A DNA stretch of 64,000 nt from Phorcus lineatus (lineage: Eukaryota; Mollusca; Gastropoda; Trochida; Trochidae): the NCBI GenBank assembly GCA_921293015.1, contig OV121088.1:29983645-30047644 (forward strand), given 5' to 3'. A program made the position numbers and the translations under genes. Shown here one piece after another: positions 36,898 to 49,779 of the stretch (positions are counted from its first letter, which is position 1; each line of letters starts with the position of its first letter). The notes under the pieces were generated by a model. That model was not told the DNA's origin. It was given only the letters and a program-made list of their open reading frames with translations, and did not search any database.

Positions 36898-39800
36898 CAA
36901 GGTGTAATCAATCAACGAATTCCAGATGTACTTTATTCAATATTTTAATGACAGACTTATTTGCTATACAAAATATATTAAAAGTTACGAAATTTTTGTT
37001 AGTAAAATGTCATGACACTGTCAGACAACAAATGGTTAGTTTAAAATGACTTTTTATGATCATTAAATGCACGGTTGTAAAGTTTATGTTTTATTCCACC
37101 TTACACAAAGCAAATCTCCCTATAACAGTTAACCAACATAAATTACGTAAATCATCAAGTAGAGTTTTAAGTGGGCATATTCTGTTAATCTCCATGTGTG
37201 GCTTCAGAAATCGGGAACCTAAATATTCTCAAGGGTAGATTCATTTTATCTGTCGATTTCTAATTTACCAAATCAGATTATTATTTCCGAACACATTAAT
37301 TAGCAAAAATATGAAAATCAAAGATAACATACCTCGATCCCGTCATCATGTTGAAGTTTTACCTGTAAAAAAACTAATACATCAAATATTTCTTAGGACA
37401 TTGTTTCATCTAACTTCTGTTACCGCTCCGGGTTTTGAAATTTACCGATGTAAACTTTCTTTTGATTGGCCCGTTCGAATATTTCCCGTCATGCAAAGAT
37501 GATTCATTCAAGGGAGGTAATTCAAATGTTATACGTGCGGACCACAACAGTATACTTCAACATAAGTTATAATCATTATTCGGGCTAATTTATGTATGCC
37601 ACTAATGAATGTTTTAAAAAACATCACAAAATGTATATATTATATACGTGTTTGGTAAATCACTAACTACTTAGTAATTATCAATTCACACTGTTAATTG
37701 TTTTAAATGTATGTCAAATTTTGATGTAAAATCATTAAATTCTATAGTTCAAGATTAACCACTGATATTTGATGCCAAACGATGTCCACATGCCTTGCAC
37801 AAGTCTAATTATACAGTGTTTTCTCATATTTAATACTTTAAAGTACCCAAATGATTTATGATAATACTAAAACAGCAATGCTTAATGTCGTAATTTCACG
37901 CTCGTAGCGCCGATGAATGGCTTCACTTCTAATTCTTGTTTTATTTTACCGTGTGCACCCTCATTTATCTAGTTGTAAAATCTAAATCAACCAAAATGTA
38001 ATCATTAGTACCATGTTTCAACTGGGTTTCGTTATGATCATGTGACAAGTAATTAACATTATTGTATGAACGGGAATATCCCCTTTAATTTCGTTTCCTC
38101 ATGAAATACCCCGATTGGACTGTCCTTTTAATTAGATATTACTTGAATCATACGCAACTCAATGTAATATATGGTTTTTTTCTGTCCGAACGCTTTAATT
38201 TCTTAAGAACAATGAAATTATATTCCCATGTCACATTTCCCCCACCACCTTGTCCTGATCATATTTCAATGAATGCTTCTAACCATAGCAATGTGTTTTG
38301 AAAGTGTATGTAAAATATATTTACATTTACAACATAAACATCAAAGAAAATCGCATATTGCCAGTGTTTATTCGTGCTTTTCAGCGGACTTTGTTAACAA
38401 TTTGATTTATGGGATACTCATATACTTCAAAAATACTAAACATACGACTGTAGTGAAAACATATTTCCGTATAATATCCAATTAATTTGGACTTTACACA
38501 AATTACGAAGAAGGATCAAGAAATTATAGTTTGTAGTTTAAGCATTTTTATTTTTTTTAATCATGACACGGTCACATCTGCAAATAAATAAATAAATCAA
38601 AAAATAAAATAATCAACACAGACAAATGATGTCCTTTTCTTGGACAAATAAGTACACATGTATTAATCAAATATAAGTTAAGCTAATATTTTATGAGAAT
38701 AAGAAGTATAGTAACAAGATTGGTTTTCAACCATATTTTCATACACATATAAAATCTAAAATTTTCATTGTAAAACTTCTTAAGCGAGACATCTTAAAAT
38801 TACGCTCATCATTATCTGGTCCTAATGAAAATTTCCTTCGTAGGGTTCTTTGTCTACTGTACATATCCCAAGGTCCCTCTATCGTGGAAGTCTACAGCTG
38901 TCTCTAAAAGCCTTATAAGAAAGCAGCTGACAAGAGAAGAAAACTACGAGGTAATTGTTTCTCCACGTATATAAAGGAAACTACAAGGTAAATGTCTGGT
39001 ACTGTGTTTATTATTATGAAATTCTCATTTACAATTCTCTTTTAGAAGAATACATAAATGAATTATAAGTAAGTACATTAATTTTTCAAAATGTATATTT
39101 CTTATCAAATAACTGCTTGACTTGTATATGACTTTCTTTAGGTGTTAATGAATTAATTAATTGTATTCCTAAAGCATAAGGTTATATATTGGTGATATCC
39201 AGGTCCTATATCTCTGCAATCTCATTGAAATCAGGTCGAAACTTGTCCCTCGTACCTCGCTACGTTTCTAGTTTCGATCTGATTTCAATGAGATTGTTAT
39301 CTCTGCAGATACACATATCTGGATGCAATAATTTCATAGCTCCAATTTAATATGGCCGCATCGAACATGTCAATACACAGTATTGAAATTAATGGTGACA
39401 ATTCCACTCTATCTCAATAGTTCCTATTTTCACACTGAAACTAGCCTACACATATCGGCATTACTTTTGTATCGAATGTAACCATATGGATATAATATTG
39501 AAATCAAATTCTTTATTTCTATTATTTGAAAGAAACATAAATCCTTTGATTATACGAACGCTAAATTTGTAGACTATAATCCCTGATAATAAGTGTACAT
39601 ACATATAGTGATGGGGCGGGGGTTACCCCCCTTGACTCAAAACTAACATAATGTATTTGATGAATTAAGCAAACAAATACATCGAAAAAGTAGTCTTTGG
39701 TTTGGAGGCCATACTGTCTTATATTCTCTTATGCTTGGTACATTTATAGTAGAGGTGCATCGACTTAAAACGAGTAACCAAAGTGATTATTTCCTCTAAA

Positions 39801-40031
39801 CTAGTGTATATCTCTTTACGAAAGAAATGTGTCGTGGTAATTTGTACATGTACAACATGCCCTACTTTGCAAACTCAATTGGAAGTACGGAATGATTGTG
39901 TAGGCCAATGTTGATGGAAGCGTTTTCGGCACTGGGGTGATTGTAACTGTCATTCCTTGATCTTAATCTATTTCTCATCGTCAATATACAATATCAAACA
40001 ACAACAGCTTAGAACATCCTACAAACATCGG
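36898..40031. other. Intergenic stretch, no firmly supported gene
   Basis: It separates the PRC1-like and BTB-NPH3-like genes. It contains an 80-bp palindrome at 39217-39296. One AG-to-GT bounded open block of 107 nt lies at 38844-38950 (plus strand, contains KSTAVSKSLIRKQLTREENY), but it has no partner exons and may be chance. Confidence 0.5.
39217..39296. mobile_element. 80-bp palindromic remnant of the CAATCTCATTGAAA family
   Basis: CAATCTCATTGAAATCAGGT followed by CGAAACTTGTCCCTCGTACC on the left is answered by TTTCGATCTGATTTCAATGA and GATTG on the right, with almost no spacer. TATCTCTG flanks both sides (left immediately before, right after one extra T), a likely 8-bp target duplication. 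It shares ends with the element at 6214-7103. Confidence 0.75.
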
Positions 40032-43000
40032 CTAATACCGATGCGAGTAAGGAAAATACGTTCTATGCGAAGAATGATTGGAGGACGAGTTGTACGGTTG
40101 TCGGCGCTGATTGGCTCGTTGGTCGAGACTGCGGAACGTCCGGTCAAACCGGAACTCAAGTTCGTCCTCGTGTGGAATGTCGTGCTCCACACCGGAAGTG
40201 TGGAAAGACGAAGCGGAAGTGTAGGGGAAGTGAGACGTCCGACTGGAGTAAACAGGACCTGACAGTTTGGACCGTGCCGCTGAGAGAACATCTTGGGCGG
40301 CTTTTACTGCGTCCGTGGTGTCCGGGCTTGCCTTCAAACTCTCGCGAGAATCAGAGAAACCTAGAAATAAATATTTTATATTCTAATAAATAAGCGTAGA
40401 AGTAGTAATCTGTAACGACAGTTCTGAGGACACAAAGAAGGCTTTACAAACAGAAAGCAAGCTAGTGACCTAAATATATATACGTGATTCTACAAGGATA
40501 CCCACCGGAGTCGGAGTTCCTGGACGCCAAGGCAGCGGACGGAGCAGATGGAGAAGTGGACGCCCTGGCCTGGTATTTCTGCAGCTCTTCCTCCTGCATC
40601 TCCGCGATATACTTCACAGAGTCCAGCTCCGACCTCAACTTATGGCAAAGGCTCAGAGCTCCCTTCGCGATGTAGCTCTGCGGCACAAGATCGGAGTCGA
40701 ACGCCTTCTGGAGCGTTGTTTCAGACATCAGAGAGAAGTTCAGCAGCTTCAAGAGTTCCTTTTGTTGGTCCGGGCTCATCTTATCTTTCTCTGGATTACA
40801 GATACAGGAAATTAAACCATCAATAGTGTAGGCAGGAGCGAATCGGCACATACCGTATTTTCTCTAATACAACCCCGGGGTTCTGTTTCCCCAAGTACCC
40901 TCTTACCGACCCAACCACTGACGTAAAGCATAAGTCAATTACATATCACGATGAAAGCTAATGAAACTGTTACAAATGAACAACAAGATCTTTATCTTCA
41001 TTTCAAATAAGTAACCCCGAATACTATCGCCTTCGCTTAAAACAAACCAAAATATGTCGAATAATCATTTGTTCTATATGCAATACAAAGAAGATTATGT
41101 GAACATGTGATTATAAAAATATTAACTCTTATTTAATTACACTCACGACAAATACTCCACAACATATTTAATTGGGCTGTTTTTAGTGTTTTGTTAATTA
41201 AAAAAAAAGAAAGAAATTAGATCTCTCTTGTTGAAAGCTTATCTACATAGAATCCTTAGCAGAATCCAGTTAAACAATAAACAACGCTCGCAATAACCCT
41301 TATTCTGACGCCAAATACTAACTGTTATCAGAAACTGTCCTCGCTACTAGAACATGTCAGCGGACGTGAAACCACTTTACTGCACTGAAACACGTACATT
41401 CTTAAAGGGGCAGGGGCACGCCTTTTTTGGAAATTACATTTCCTTAGAGTCTCTCTAATAAATCGATGTTTACGTCAAATGCATTCTTTTCAGAGAAACA
41501 AAGCTCATCACTAATCAGGCCGAACAAAGTATCAAGTACCAACACCTTTTAATCATTTTAGGTCGATGGATACACGTTACGTTCGTTCTAAAACTGCTTC
41601 TGTTGAAGAAAATATTGACTTGAAATTGGTAATGTTTAATTTCGTTTTAGTGAGTTCACATTGTTTACCTCAAAAATCGCGACTGTCCCTTCAATGGAAT
41701 CCAGGGATCCAACGAAAAGGAGAAAATAAGGAACTAATTGAAAGATAATCTTGAGACAATTTGCCGTGTCAATTTTCCGAGTGTATTATTTTCATTTCAA
41801 CAAGAGCGAATTCTTTTACACGAATTTTTTTATTCACTTTGTGACATCACTTTAAATGGATGTTTCTTGTTTATAAAAATGCTTCATTTTCATAAAATAT
41901 GTTTCATTATTCTTTATTTGACATCACTTTAGCATGTATATTTCTTGATAACAACAATTACATCATTTGGATAATTAATTCCCTTGATTGACAGTGACAC
42001 CTTTAAATAGCATGTCTATTCTTGATAATAACATGTGCAATGTTTTGATACAATAACTCTAATGCTTCACTGTATGACAGCACGTCAAACGCTAAACTAG
42101 TCATATCAAACTACGGATAATACACGCGACAGGTACCATGTACGGCGTATGGGCACGACCTTATCATTCTACCAACATATCGTAATTCCTCTGATACGCG
42201 CAAGAGCACCTCTAAACCCCCGGCACTCTTTAGAGACCCGACGCATCGCTTATTGAAGTTCTTGCATTAAATTCTCTAAACCCGGTTTTTTTTTACTCAA
42301 CTACCGTTTTCCGCAGGGGTCAAGGGCAGTTGAGAAATAAAGTGTAAAGAATTAAATGCAATATCTCCAATAAGACCCGGGTGCAAGGGGTGCTGAAAAA
42401 ATATGCGCCTGAGCGCGTTTCAGAGGATTTACGGTACCCTGGACACCCCTCCCCCTTTAAAAGAGGCCGGCGCTTATTTAATATAATATGTAAATATCTG
42501 CCATCGTAGGCTTCTCAAATATACATTCTTGGCACTTAACCATAGCCCCTTGTCGTGATCAGATATGTTATATTGCCTGTAAGACAAATTTTTATTTGTA
42601 TTAGGGTATTTCATGACGGACAACAATGCTTGACTAATTTGCCTTGTTTTGTAATCCCTATTGGTTAGTTGTAGGGTATCGTCGATGAAGTATAATGTCA
42701 TAACTGACTAGTGTTGACAACGTCGTTCTTTGGTAACTTTATTACTTCAATATAGTTTCAAAAAATTTTCAGTGTCATTTTGAAATATTCTAGAAAATAA
42801 GCAGTTATAGGGAATTTGATTTTTTTAATGTTGATTTCTAAAACTACATTACATTTTTACATTAAAATATTTACTGTGGAGTTTCAATTCATTTTATTGG
42901 TTATTCATAGTGAAATTTGACTTTTATACAATTATAGAAATGTCTAAAATTTCGTCCTTAAATGGTTCATAAACATGTAGGCTCCATCATTGATAAAACG

Positions 43001-46000
43001 ATAAAAAAAAAAAAAAACAATGACGGAAATATATCATGTTGAATGGCTAATAAGACAACATATTTTCTATCAGTATCCTGAATAAAATATATCGATTACA
43101 AAATCTCTTTTTAAGTTTTAGCGTGTGTTTGCGCATATTTTTCACTATTCAATTGTATGTATTGAAATATTTATACAAAATGAATTATGATGACTTATTC
43201 CAATCAAAATATTGATTAGGTGCTTTTGCTAAAAGTATCGGTATATAAGAAATACTCACTGAGTGAATAAAACTTTATGAATGAAGTCATTTAATCAAGA
43301 AGTTCTGACTGTTGTTGAAAAACATCAACCCATATTGTTGAAAAACATCAACCCATGTTGTTGAAAAACAATATAAAGCTAGTCGAGATGCTGATTTAAT
43401 TTAATCAAACCATTTAATTAAACCTTTTTTCGGAAATTTATCTATTGCAGGTGGATGATATAAGGTCAGTTCATAGTGTTAATGTTTTTTTGTGTTATTT
43501 CATAAAAAGAAACTTCTTACTGTCAAAGGATTTGAATTGTTGGAATAAATATGTTTAGAATAAATATCATCATAATTGGTGTGTTGACACGCAGAATTGC
43601 CAAATAAAATATCATGAAAATCGACGAGTGTCTTTTTAACCCTCATTCCCCCCTATCCGTTGTTTCGAGCGTAACAGGGTCCAGTCAGTCATTCCATAAT
43701 TCGTTATGTCGTTGTTTAGTTTCATAAGAACCAAATCCATACTTTCAAATACCTGATATGTACAGTGACAGACTTAATAATGTTTCCATTCTAATATATG
43801 TCAAATTGTACATAAAACAACTTCATATTATTATACCGCTATGCTTAGATTACTGATTGCAGTGAAAATTGGATCATCTACGTGTACCGCTACACATATG
43901 ATATATGCATGCATTTGACGGTTTTCAGTACCTGATTTAATGTCAGTTAATCTGGATACATCAATGCATGTCACACTTCAGTTGCACTGCCTCATGACTG
44001 TGTATAAAATAATTGCATTCAATACAGTCTAGCTTCCCATTCAGCAAGTCTAGATTAAACTGAATTCCCAGATGAAATAGAAAGCGAATGACAATAACAT
44101 GGATAAAAGACATTACCTATTTTCTAAGGTCATAGAATAAATGTAAATATATTGATTTTAGATACATGTTGATAGATGTATAGATGATAATAATACCTAC
44201 ATGTCCCCGAACAAAATGCAAGGGGACAATAATCTATGCTGTTAAAGGGACAGTATCAAGTAAAAATAAAAAATATGGGAAGCCATTTAAGTGTGAACAC
44301 CTTTTAATCATTTGCGTTAAGGAAATGGATTAGCATAGCTTAACAAAACATGGTACGTTCATTTGGAAAAAAACACTGCCTTGCAATTTGTAACATTTAT
44401 TTTTTGTTTCTGTGAGATCACTTCTTTACCTAAAACGTGAAACTGTCCCTTTAAGAGCGCAAAATCAGTTATGTCAGACGACAAAACAATTGTTCGTAGC
44501 CAGTAACAGAAGGACACATTCAATCTTATTGAATTAAGATCTAAAGTGCTGCCCTACGTGTAATATGCGTACAGTAGAGCCAAAATTTAGATCTTATTGC
44601 TTTGAGATTGACAGACATAAATCTCTTGTCTCGCAAACACTATAGAGAATGTACACTGCAGTTTAAGTACTAATAGCCAAAGGTCATATATGAATTTGGT
44701 CATGTGGTCAATTGGTATTAGAGAGCTCAGAAACTAATACCTTATTTCAATGAGATTGACAGACATTAAGCGATGGTCACGCAAACACTATAGATAATGT
44801 ATGTACACTGTATATTAGGTCACGCAAACACTAAAGAGAATGTACACTGTAGATTAAGGACTAAGGTCATAGATCAATTTTGTCATGTCACAATTGGTAT
44901 TAGAGAGCTCAGCCATAATGTATCAGAAAACCATCGGAATCCTTACAGTACCGAGTCAGGCCAGATGGAAATATGAAACGTTTGCTAAGCATTCATTGAA
45001 CAAAAGTAACCACTATTTTACTGAACCTAACACTGCATACAACTTAAAAAGTGTGGACAAACACCAATATGTCAGAATTGGTGCCATAGTCATTTACCCT
45101 GACAAATGTTTTCCAGTTCCTATGGAAGCTTACTACATTTTCATAAAATACACGCAGACAACAAAACTTAATAGTTTGATGAACGAATGGAAGAAGAACA
45201 TTGTTGACACAGAGCACATAATTTGCTATATGCCCCGAGGGCATATATCATTCAGAAGCTGTGTCCATTTGCGTTACACGCTAATGCTTTTGAATCGCTA
45301 CATAATGTCATGAACAACAATGGCAAATGCGTGGTGAGAACCCGTTGTCCTTAAAACATTACTGCGGAAAAAATAAATACTTCTTTGAAAGACATTTAGA
45401 GGTAAGGTTAGAAGAATAAGAATCCATTTCTTTGGATCAACAACGTCTTTATCATAAAAGAGTAGCAATCACTAACTTATTAACGGTTGGTATTTACCAT
45501 TACTAAAAACCACTACTTTCTTCATTAGTATTCGTACTTGTCCTACACAAGTGTAACTTAACGATCACGATGCCATAAATAACACATTGTTGAACAAAAA
45601 CACGTTGCAACGCTTTTACAATTTTAGAACATTAGAGTAAATGAACACATTTCTTTTTTTCAGCATTTCATAATACCCTCTATAATAATTCCTGAGTACT
45701 TACTAAAGAGATAATAATAAGAAATGCACGGGTACATTGAGCACTGAAAATGGCCTTGTTTGTAGGCATTTAAGTAATTAGCCTAAAAAACGCGACCGTT
45801 AAATATATAATTTATATATCTAATCTAAAACAAAACATTATGAAATCATTATTTTGATGAGCATTTTAAGATAAAGCTTTACGACAGTGCTACATGAGAA
45901 ACTGAAATTGTTTTTTGGAGATGTACTGCAGGGGTGACGTTTCCCTCAACTGCTTTCTCTCCTTTATACAAATGAAATATAAATACATGTCTGACAAGAT

Positions 46001-47859
46001 CCCTTTTAATTTCAATCCACAAGGCAAATTTACAACAACGTATGCACGTAAAGTATAGCTGCAGTTAATAAACGAGGGTTTATTTGTGCTTTGCACACGG
46101 GGGTGTCGGTAGGTTCACTTATTGATTTCGCTGTGTTATAATGTACTGCATTGTCCAATAAGTTTGTAGTACCTTGTACTCTACTGAAATGTATGGGCAA
46201 ACTTATTTGCGTATTCATTAACTGGAGGTGTATCACTTCATCTCACGTCTAAAAACGTCACATTTCACAACGAACACAAGCACTATGAACTTGCACACAT
46301 CGTTTCTTTGATACTTAAGGATATTTGTTTTCCGATGAAGAAAACTTAGTAATGCCCCATCGAAAATATCATTATAATGTCTTTGACCTGAAGTTCCATA
46401 ATATCAAAATATCAACTAGATTTACAAACCGACATATTTTTTATGCTTTAAGGTTTGTGTTTTAAATGAAGCAAACGGTAAAAATTCAATATTGTGCTTT
46501 ACACTACTATATTTGACAATATGATTGAAACGTTTTTTATTCTATAAAAGTATAAAGTATTTGTGAAAATATTTGTGATTGCATACTCACAATCGTGATC
46601 TATGGACAGTATTTTGAATGTACAGTTTTATGACAACTGAATCTCTCTGAATGTGTTACCAAAGAAAATGGAAGTTTTAAAAATGGCAACCCACCTGTCT
46701 TAAGGATGTACTCGAGAACTTCATACAGCGTATCATGATTTACTCTACTACCGGAAGGAGCAGCAGCTGCAAGGAGTTTGAAAGTCTCAGCCGTCAGGAC
46801 TCCTTTCTTCGCCATTTCCGACATGTACGTGTCCACGAGCTTGCAAGCCTTCTGGGCGTTGTCCGAGTCCCCATTGGTTGATTCTATAACAATGTCATGA
46901 AGGACGGAAGGGGAGATAATACATAAATCTTCCGGAGAGAGTTTGTTGAGCATCTCCCCCGCTATCTTGACTAGAAGTTTGCGGCATGTACAACCCCTCG
47001 CTGTAGCAATTCTCAGAACCTTGGTAATCCACTCTGTAGTGACGTCAGCGACGGTATAAGCTTCCTCTGGTAAAACAACCAGAACTGAATCCAACACTTT
47101 GGCAACATCCACTTTCTTTTCTTGAGATTTTTGTTCATCATCCTTTTGCGATGAACGAGCTTTAGAGTCGGTCTTTCCATCATCGCCTTCGTCCTTCTCT
47201 ATAGCCGCGGTGACATATTTAATCACCATTTCTCCCAATTCTGACGTATTTATTCCCTTCTCCTTTGCTTGTTTCAAGATTTTGACGAACCATTCCACTG
47301 GAAGTGTGTACAAATTCAGGACCGGTTTCTCCCCTTTATCGTCAGGAGATTTCCTTGATGTCGGGCTACTGAATCTCGTGGGTGGTTTCAACCAGCACTC
47401 GACTAAAGCATCTGTGCATTGGTCAACTATCCCCGATCTCTCGGAAAGTGTTCCTATCTTGGCACAGTATAAAAGAAGGGAGATAATACCAGAGCTTGAT
47501 CTACTCATCTTGGCAGACGTGATAGTATCCTGAAGAAACTTTTCCGAAGTTTCAATTAAGTTTCCCGCTCCTTCCATTTGTAAGTATTCCGCCGCGCAGC
47601 GAACTTGCACGATATTGTTTTTAGTGAGGTCAAAGTTCATGCTATAACAGAAATCTGCTACCAAGCCGAATATCTCGTGTCCACCCGGGAAGTTTGCCAA
47701 GTCAACTTTCTGGGAGTCAGCCATCTTGCCCCTTGTCAGATTACAAAAATAATTTGATTTCGCAAATAGGGGAAATTTATGTAGCTTAAAGGTCTTCCCA
47801 TCGACGACGACTGACAGATCTGAGAGATCACCGCTCTCTCGAAACTTGGAAAAATTCAT
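40032..47859 (-). CDS. BTB-NPH3-like protein (NRL-family architecture) in an animal gene
   Basis: Three minus-strand exons join in phase: 47859-46695, 40790-40506, 40360-40032 (TAG). Together they give 592 codons; the intron between the first two is 5.9 kb. Residues 1-110 are a BTB domain of plant NPH3 type: LHKFPLFAKSNYF, NFPGGHEIFGLVADFCYSM, then VRCAAEYLQM and LIETSEKFL. Residues 185-430 follow the NPH3 domain order: VEWFVKILKQAKEKGI, VLDSVLVVLPEEA, CRKLLVKIAGEMLNKLSPED then LCIISPS, LVDTYMSEMAKKGVLTAETF then KLLAAAAPS, NHDTLYEVLEYILKT (compare the plant LYRAIDIYLK motif) and KELLKLLNFSLMSETTLQKA. A charged linker (221-250) splits the domain, as in plants. Residues 438-462 look coiled coil, and the tail is Ser/Arg/Tyr-rich. 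Plant NRL proteins are CUL3 adaptors acting at the plasma membrane in phototropin and auxin signalling; that role cannot be transferred. The BTB fold suggests a CUL3 or dimerisation function (inference). The start is favoured by AAAATGA context and immediate BTB homology. Confidence 0.85.
41402..41694. mobile_element. TTAAAGGGRCAG MITE, copy in BTB-NPH3 intron
   Basis: It starts TTAAAGGGGCAGGGGCACG and ends CGCGACTGTCCCTTCAA, a worn inverted repeat; the terminal TTAA has mutated to TCAA. The body shares CACCTTTTAATCATTT with the copy at 44242. Confidence 0.65.
43312..43369. repeat. 22-bp direct repeat, 2.6 copies
   Basis: TGTTGAAAAACATCAACCCA is repeated in tandem with an AT/TA spacer inside the BTB-NPH3 intron. 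It is the only notable local repeat in this otherwise plain AT-rich stretch. Confidence 0.9.
44242..44454. mobile_element. TTAAAGGGACAG MITE, best-preserved copy (213 bp)
   Basis: It starts TTAAAGGGACAGTATCAAG and ends CGTGAAACTGTCCCTTTAA, with TTAA at both boundaries. The internal text ATTTGCGTTAAGGAAATGGA and TGCCTTGCAATTTGTAACAT recurs in diverged form in the copy at 57818. Confidence 0.85.
44600..44930. repeat. Local tandem duplication in the BTB-NPH3 intron
   Basis: The phrases GCAAACACTATAGA, GAATGTACACTG, AAGGTCATA, and CAATTGGTATTAGAGAGCTC followed by AG appear twice, about 180-240 bp apart. TTGAGATTGACAGACAT also repeats (44603 and 44752). A 142-codon ORF starting at 44885 begins inside the second copy and is not supported as a gene. 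Confidence 0.7.
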
Positions 47860-48802
47860 TTTGGATTGTCAGATCATTTACAAATCCTCAATCTCAAATG
47901 TCGTCTGCTCATACAGGGTCAGTGAACACATGTCATGTCAATATCATATTTGCTGTCAATCACTTGCTTAGCAACCATAAACTCGCTGAGAGGTTGTCAC
48001 AAAAGAGTCCTAAAATATGTCAATTGTTTATGAACCAGTAAAATCTTCTATTCGACAACCTCAAAGATGAAATCGTATTTCCGCATTAACAAATTACCAC
48101 TCTCACCTTATTCCTTTTAAGCCAGGTTACACTTCCGGTAAACTGTTTGAAGCAGACGACACAACAACTGAAATGTTATTTGAAATAACCCAACCTGTAC
48201 AAAACAGAGGGGTAGTGCACAATGTTTTAAATATCCAAAACAATCCGTGTATCTATTTACTCTGAGGCCTCTCTACACAACTGTCGATCGAGTGAATGCA
48301 AGCTCGTTTGTTATGGTAAAACCGATAACAGTCATCTGTGTCCGAACATGTCCTAAAAGACCGGGCTAGTTTCGCGGGTGAACGCTTATAGTGTGATCCT
48401 TGTAATTGACAACCGTTGTAGAAATAACGTTGACTGTACTGCGATATTATAACACCGTGGAGTTTAAAGCAAAGTGATTTTATCTTGATCTCTTGATAGT
48501 TTAATTCAGGATTAATCACTCGGCACATATATGCCAAACATAGCGTATTTGGATTACTGCCAGACTTATAAACAAGATATAGGCCAGCGAGTCATTTGTG
48601 TAATCGGTGATTGTAACATGAAAGGGCTTACTGTACCGGAGTTCAAAGCAAACCGTCCCTTTAATACACTTTTCGTTTACAAGTCATATATGACTTCTGT
48701 CTATATGTTTTGTATATGTTATGTAAATCAAAGATTCGTCATATAGGGTACCACATAAAAATGATCAAATCGTGTTTTCTAACATTATTTACATATATTT
48801 TC

Positions 48803-48893
48803 AAAAAAAAAAAAAAAAAATTTTAAAAACATTATTCGATTAAGGTATCGATTTTTAAAAACATTCGATTAAGGTATCGATTTTTAAAAATGG
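48803..48893. repeat. Poly-A run and duplicated 32-bp phrase
   Basis: An A18 tract is followed by two near-identical copies of CATTCGATTAAGGTATCGAT followed by TTTTAAAAA. This may be the tail of a retroposed sequence. Confidence 0.7.
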
Positions 48894-49332
48894 TCCATTA
48901 ATTGCTACATTTCTTTTATACATGTGTTTTCTGAATATGCTAGTATCTATTCAAGTCAGAGATTTCAGCCCTTTCATAGGAGAATTAATCTATTTACTTG
49001 ACAAAATTAAATATACCGTATTCAATGAAAATTGAAGGTCCCAATGTAAATATAGCAAGGAACAAGAGACGAAGGACGACGATGACCAAAGACAGAAAAA
49101 ATAAATACAGGTATATGAAAATATTAATGCAATGAGTAATAATTTCCATTTCACATCTTAGGGAGTTCAATTTAAAATTGATGTGTAACGGGCATATCAA
49201 CATAAAAATAGCATAGCAGTGACAAGATGCGAAACGTACATACCATACGAAATCGCATCACAGTTTAGCGATACGAAACGAAACATTACGAAATAGCATC
49301 AATCAATAAATTCCTTACGAAAAACAAATGGA

Positions 49333-49779
49333 GAGTCAATTGATGATGATGTAAGTGTTTGCAGAAATTGTAACTCAGGCAATATTGAAGATGAATTTAA
49401 TGTATCGTTTGTTTGTAAATTTCAGAAGAATATATTTAACTTTTGTATCATCGATCAGAGATAAACAACTTTGTCCAGTGTGTTAAATTCTAAAATGCTG
49501 GGCCTAGATTTTCGAAGATCTCTTAGTGCTAAGAGAGTTGTAGGTCAATGTTAATTGATGGTACTTACGACTATCTTAGTGCTAGGAGAGCTTTGTAAAT
49601 CTGGGCCCAGATGTTATTAAATCTCTTAAAACATGTACTCTTTGTAAGAAATGTAACCGCCACATGTACGACTTAATACATCAACTGTAGGCCTGATATA
49701 CTGAATAAACGAATCTGAATCCGAATCTGAATTTGAATCAATCAAGTTAATAATTACTTACATCATCATCAATTGACTC
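49333..49779. mobile_element. Inverted-repeat element with exact 24-bp ends
   Basis: GAGTCAATTGATGATGATGT followed by AAGT at the left is matched by its exact reverse complement ending at 49779. The interior is non-coding and contains the 49498-49610 palindrome, probably a nested insertion. The right end abuts another element beginning at 49778. Confidence 0.7.
49498..49610. mobile_element. Palindromic MITE (CTGGGCCYAGATTT ends)
   Basis: It begins CTGGGCCTAGATTTTCGAAG and ends TTTGTAAATCTGGGCCCAG. The two halves, each carrying CTCTTAGTGCTAAGAGAG / CTATCTTAGTGCTAGGAGAG sequence, are inverted copies around a central AATTGATGGTACTTACGAC spacer. Confidence 0.75.

Noticed and set aside
38844..38950. 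107-nt AG/GT-bounded open block on the plus strand (KSTAVSKSLIRKQLTREENY)
   Set aside because: It resembles an exon, but a 35-codon open stretch is common by chance and no neighbouring exons in compatible phase were found.
44885..45313. 142-codon plus-strand ORF in the BTB-NPH3 intron
   Set aside because: It begins inside a local tandem duplication, has AT-driven codon use and no recognisable motif. Length alone does not support a gene.
48253..48537. 94-codon minus-strand ORF just upstream of the BTB-NPH3 gene
   Set aside because: No recognisable motif and no in-phase splice to the BTB exon, which has its own good start. It was considered as an extra 5' exon and not supported.
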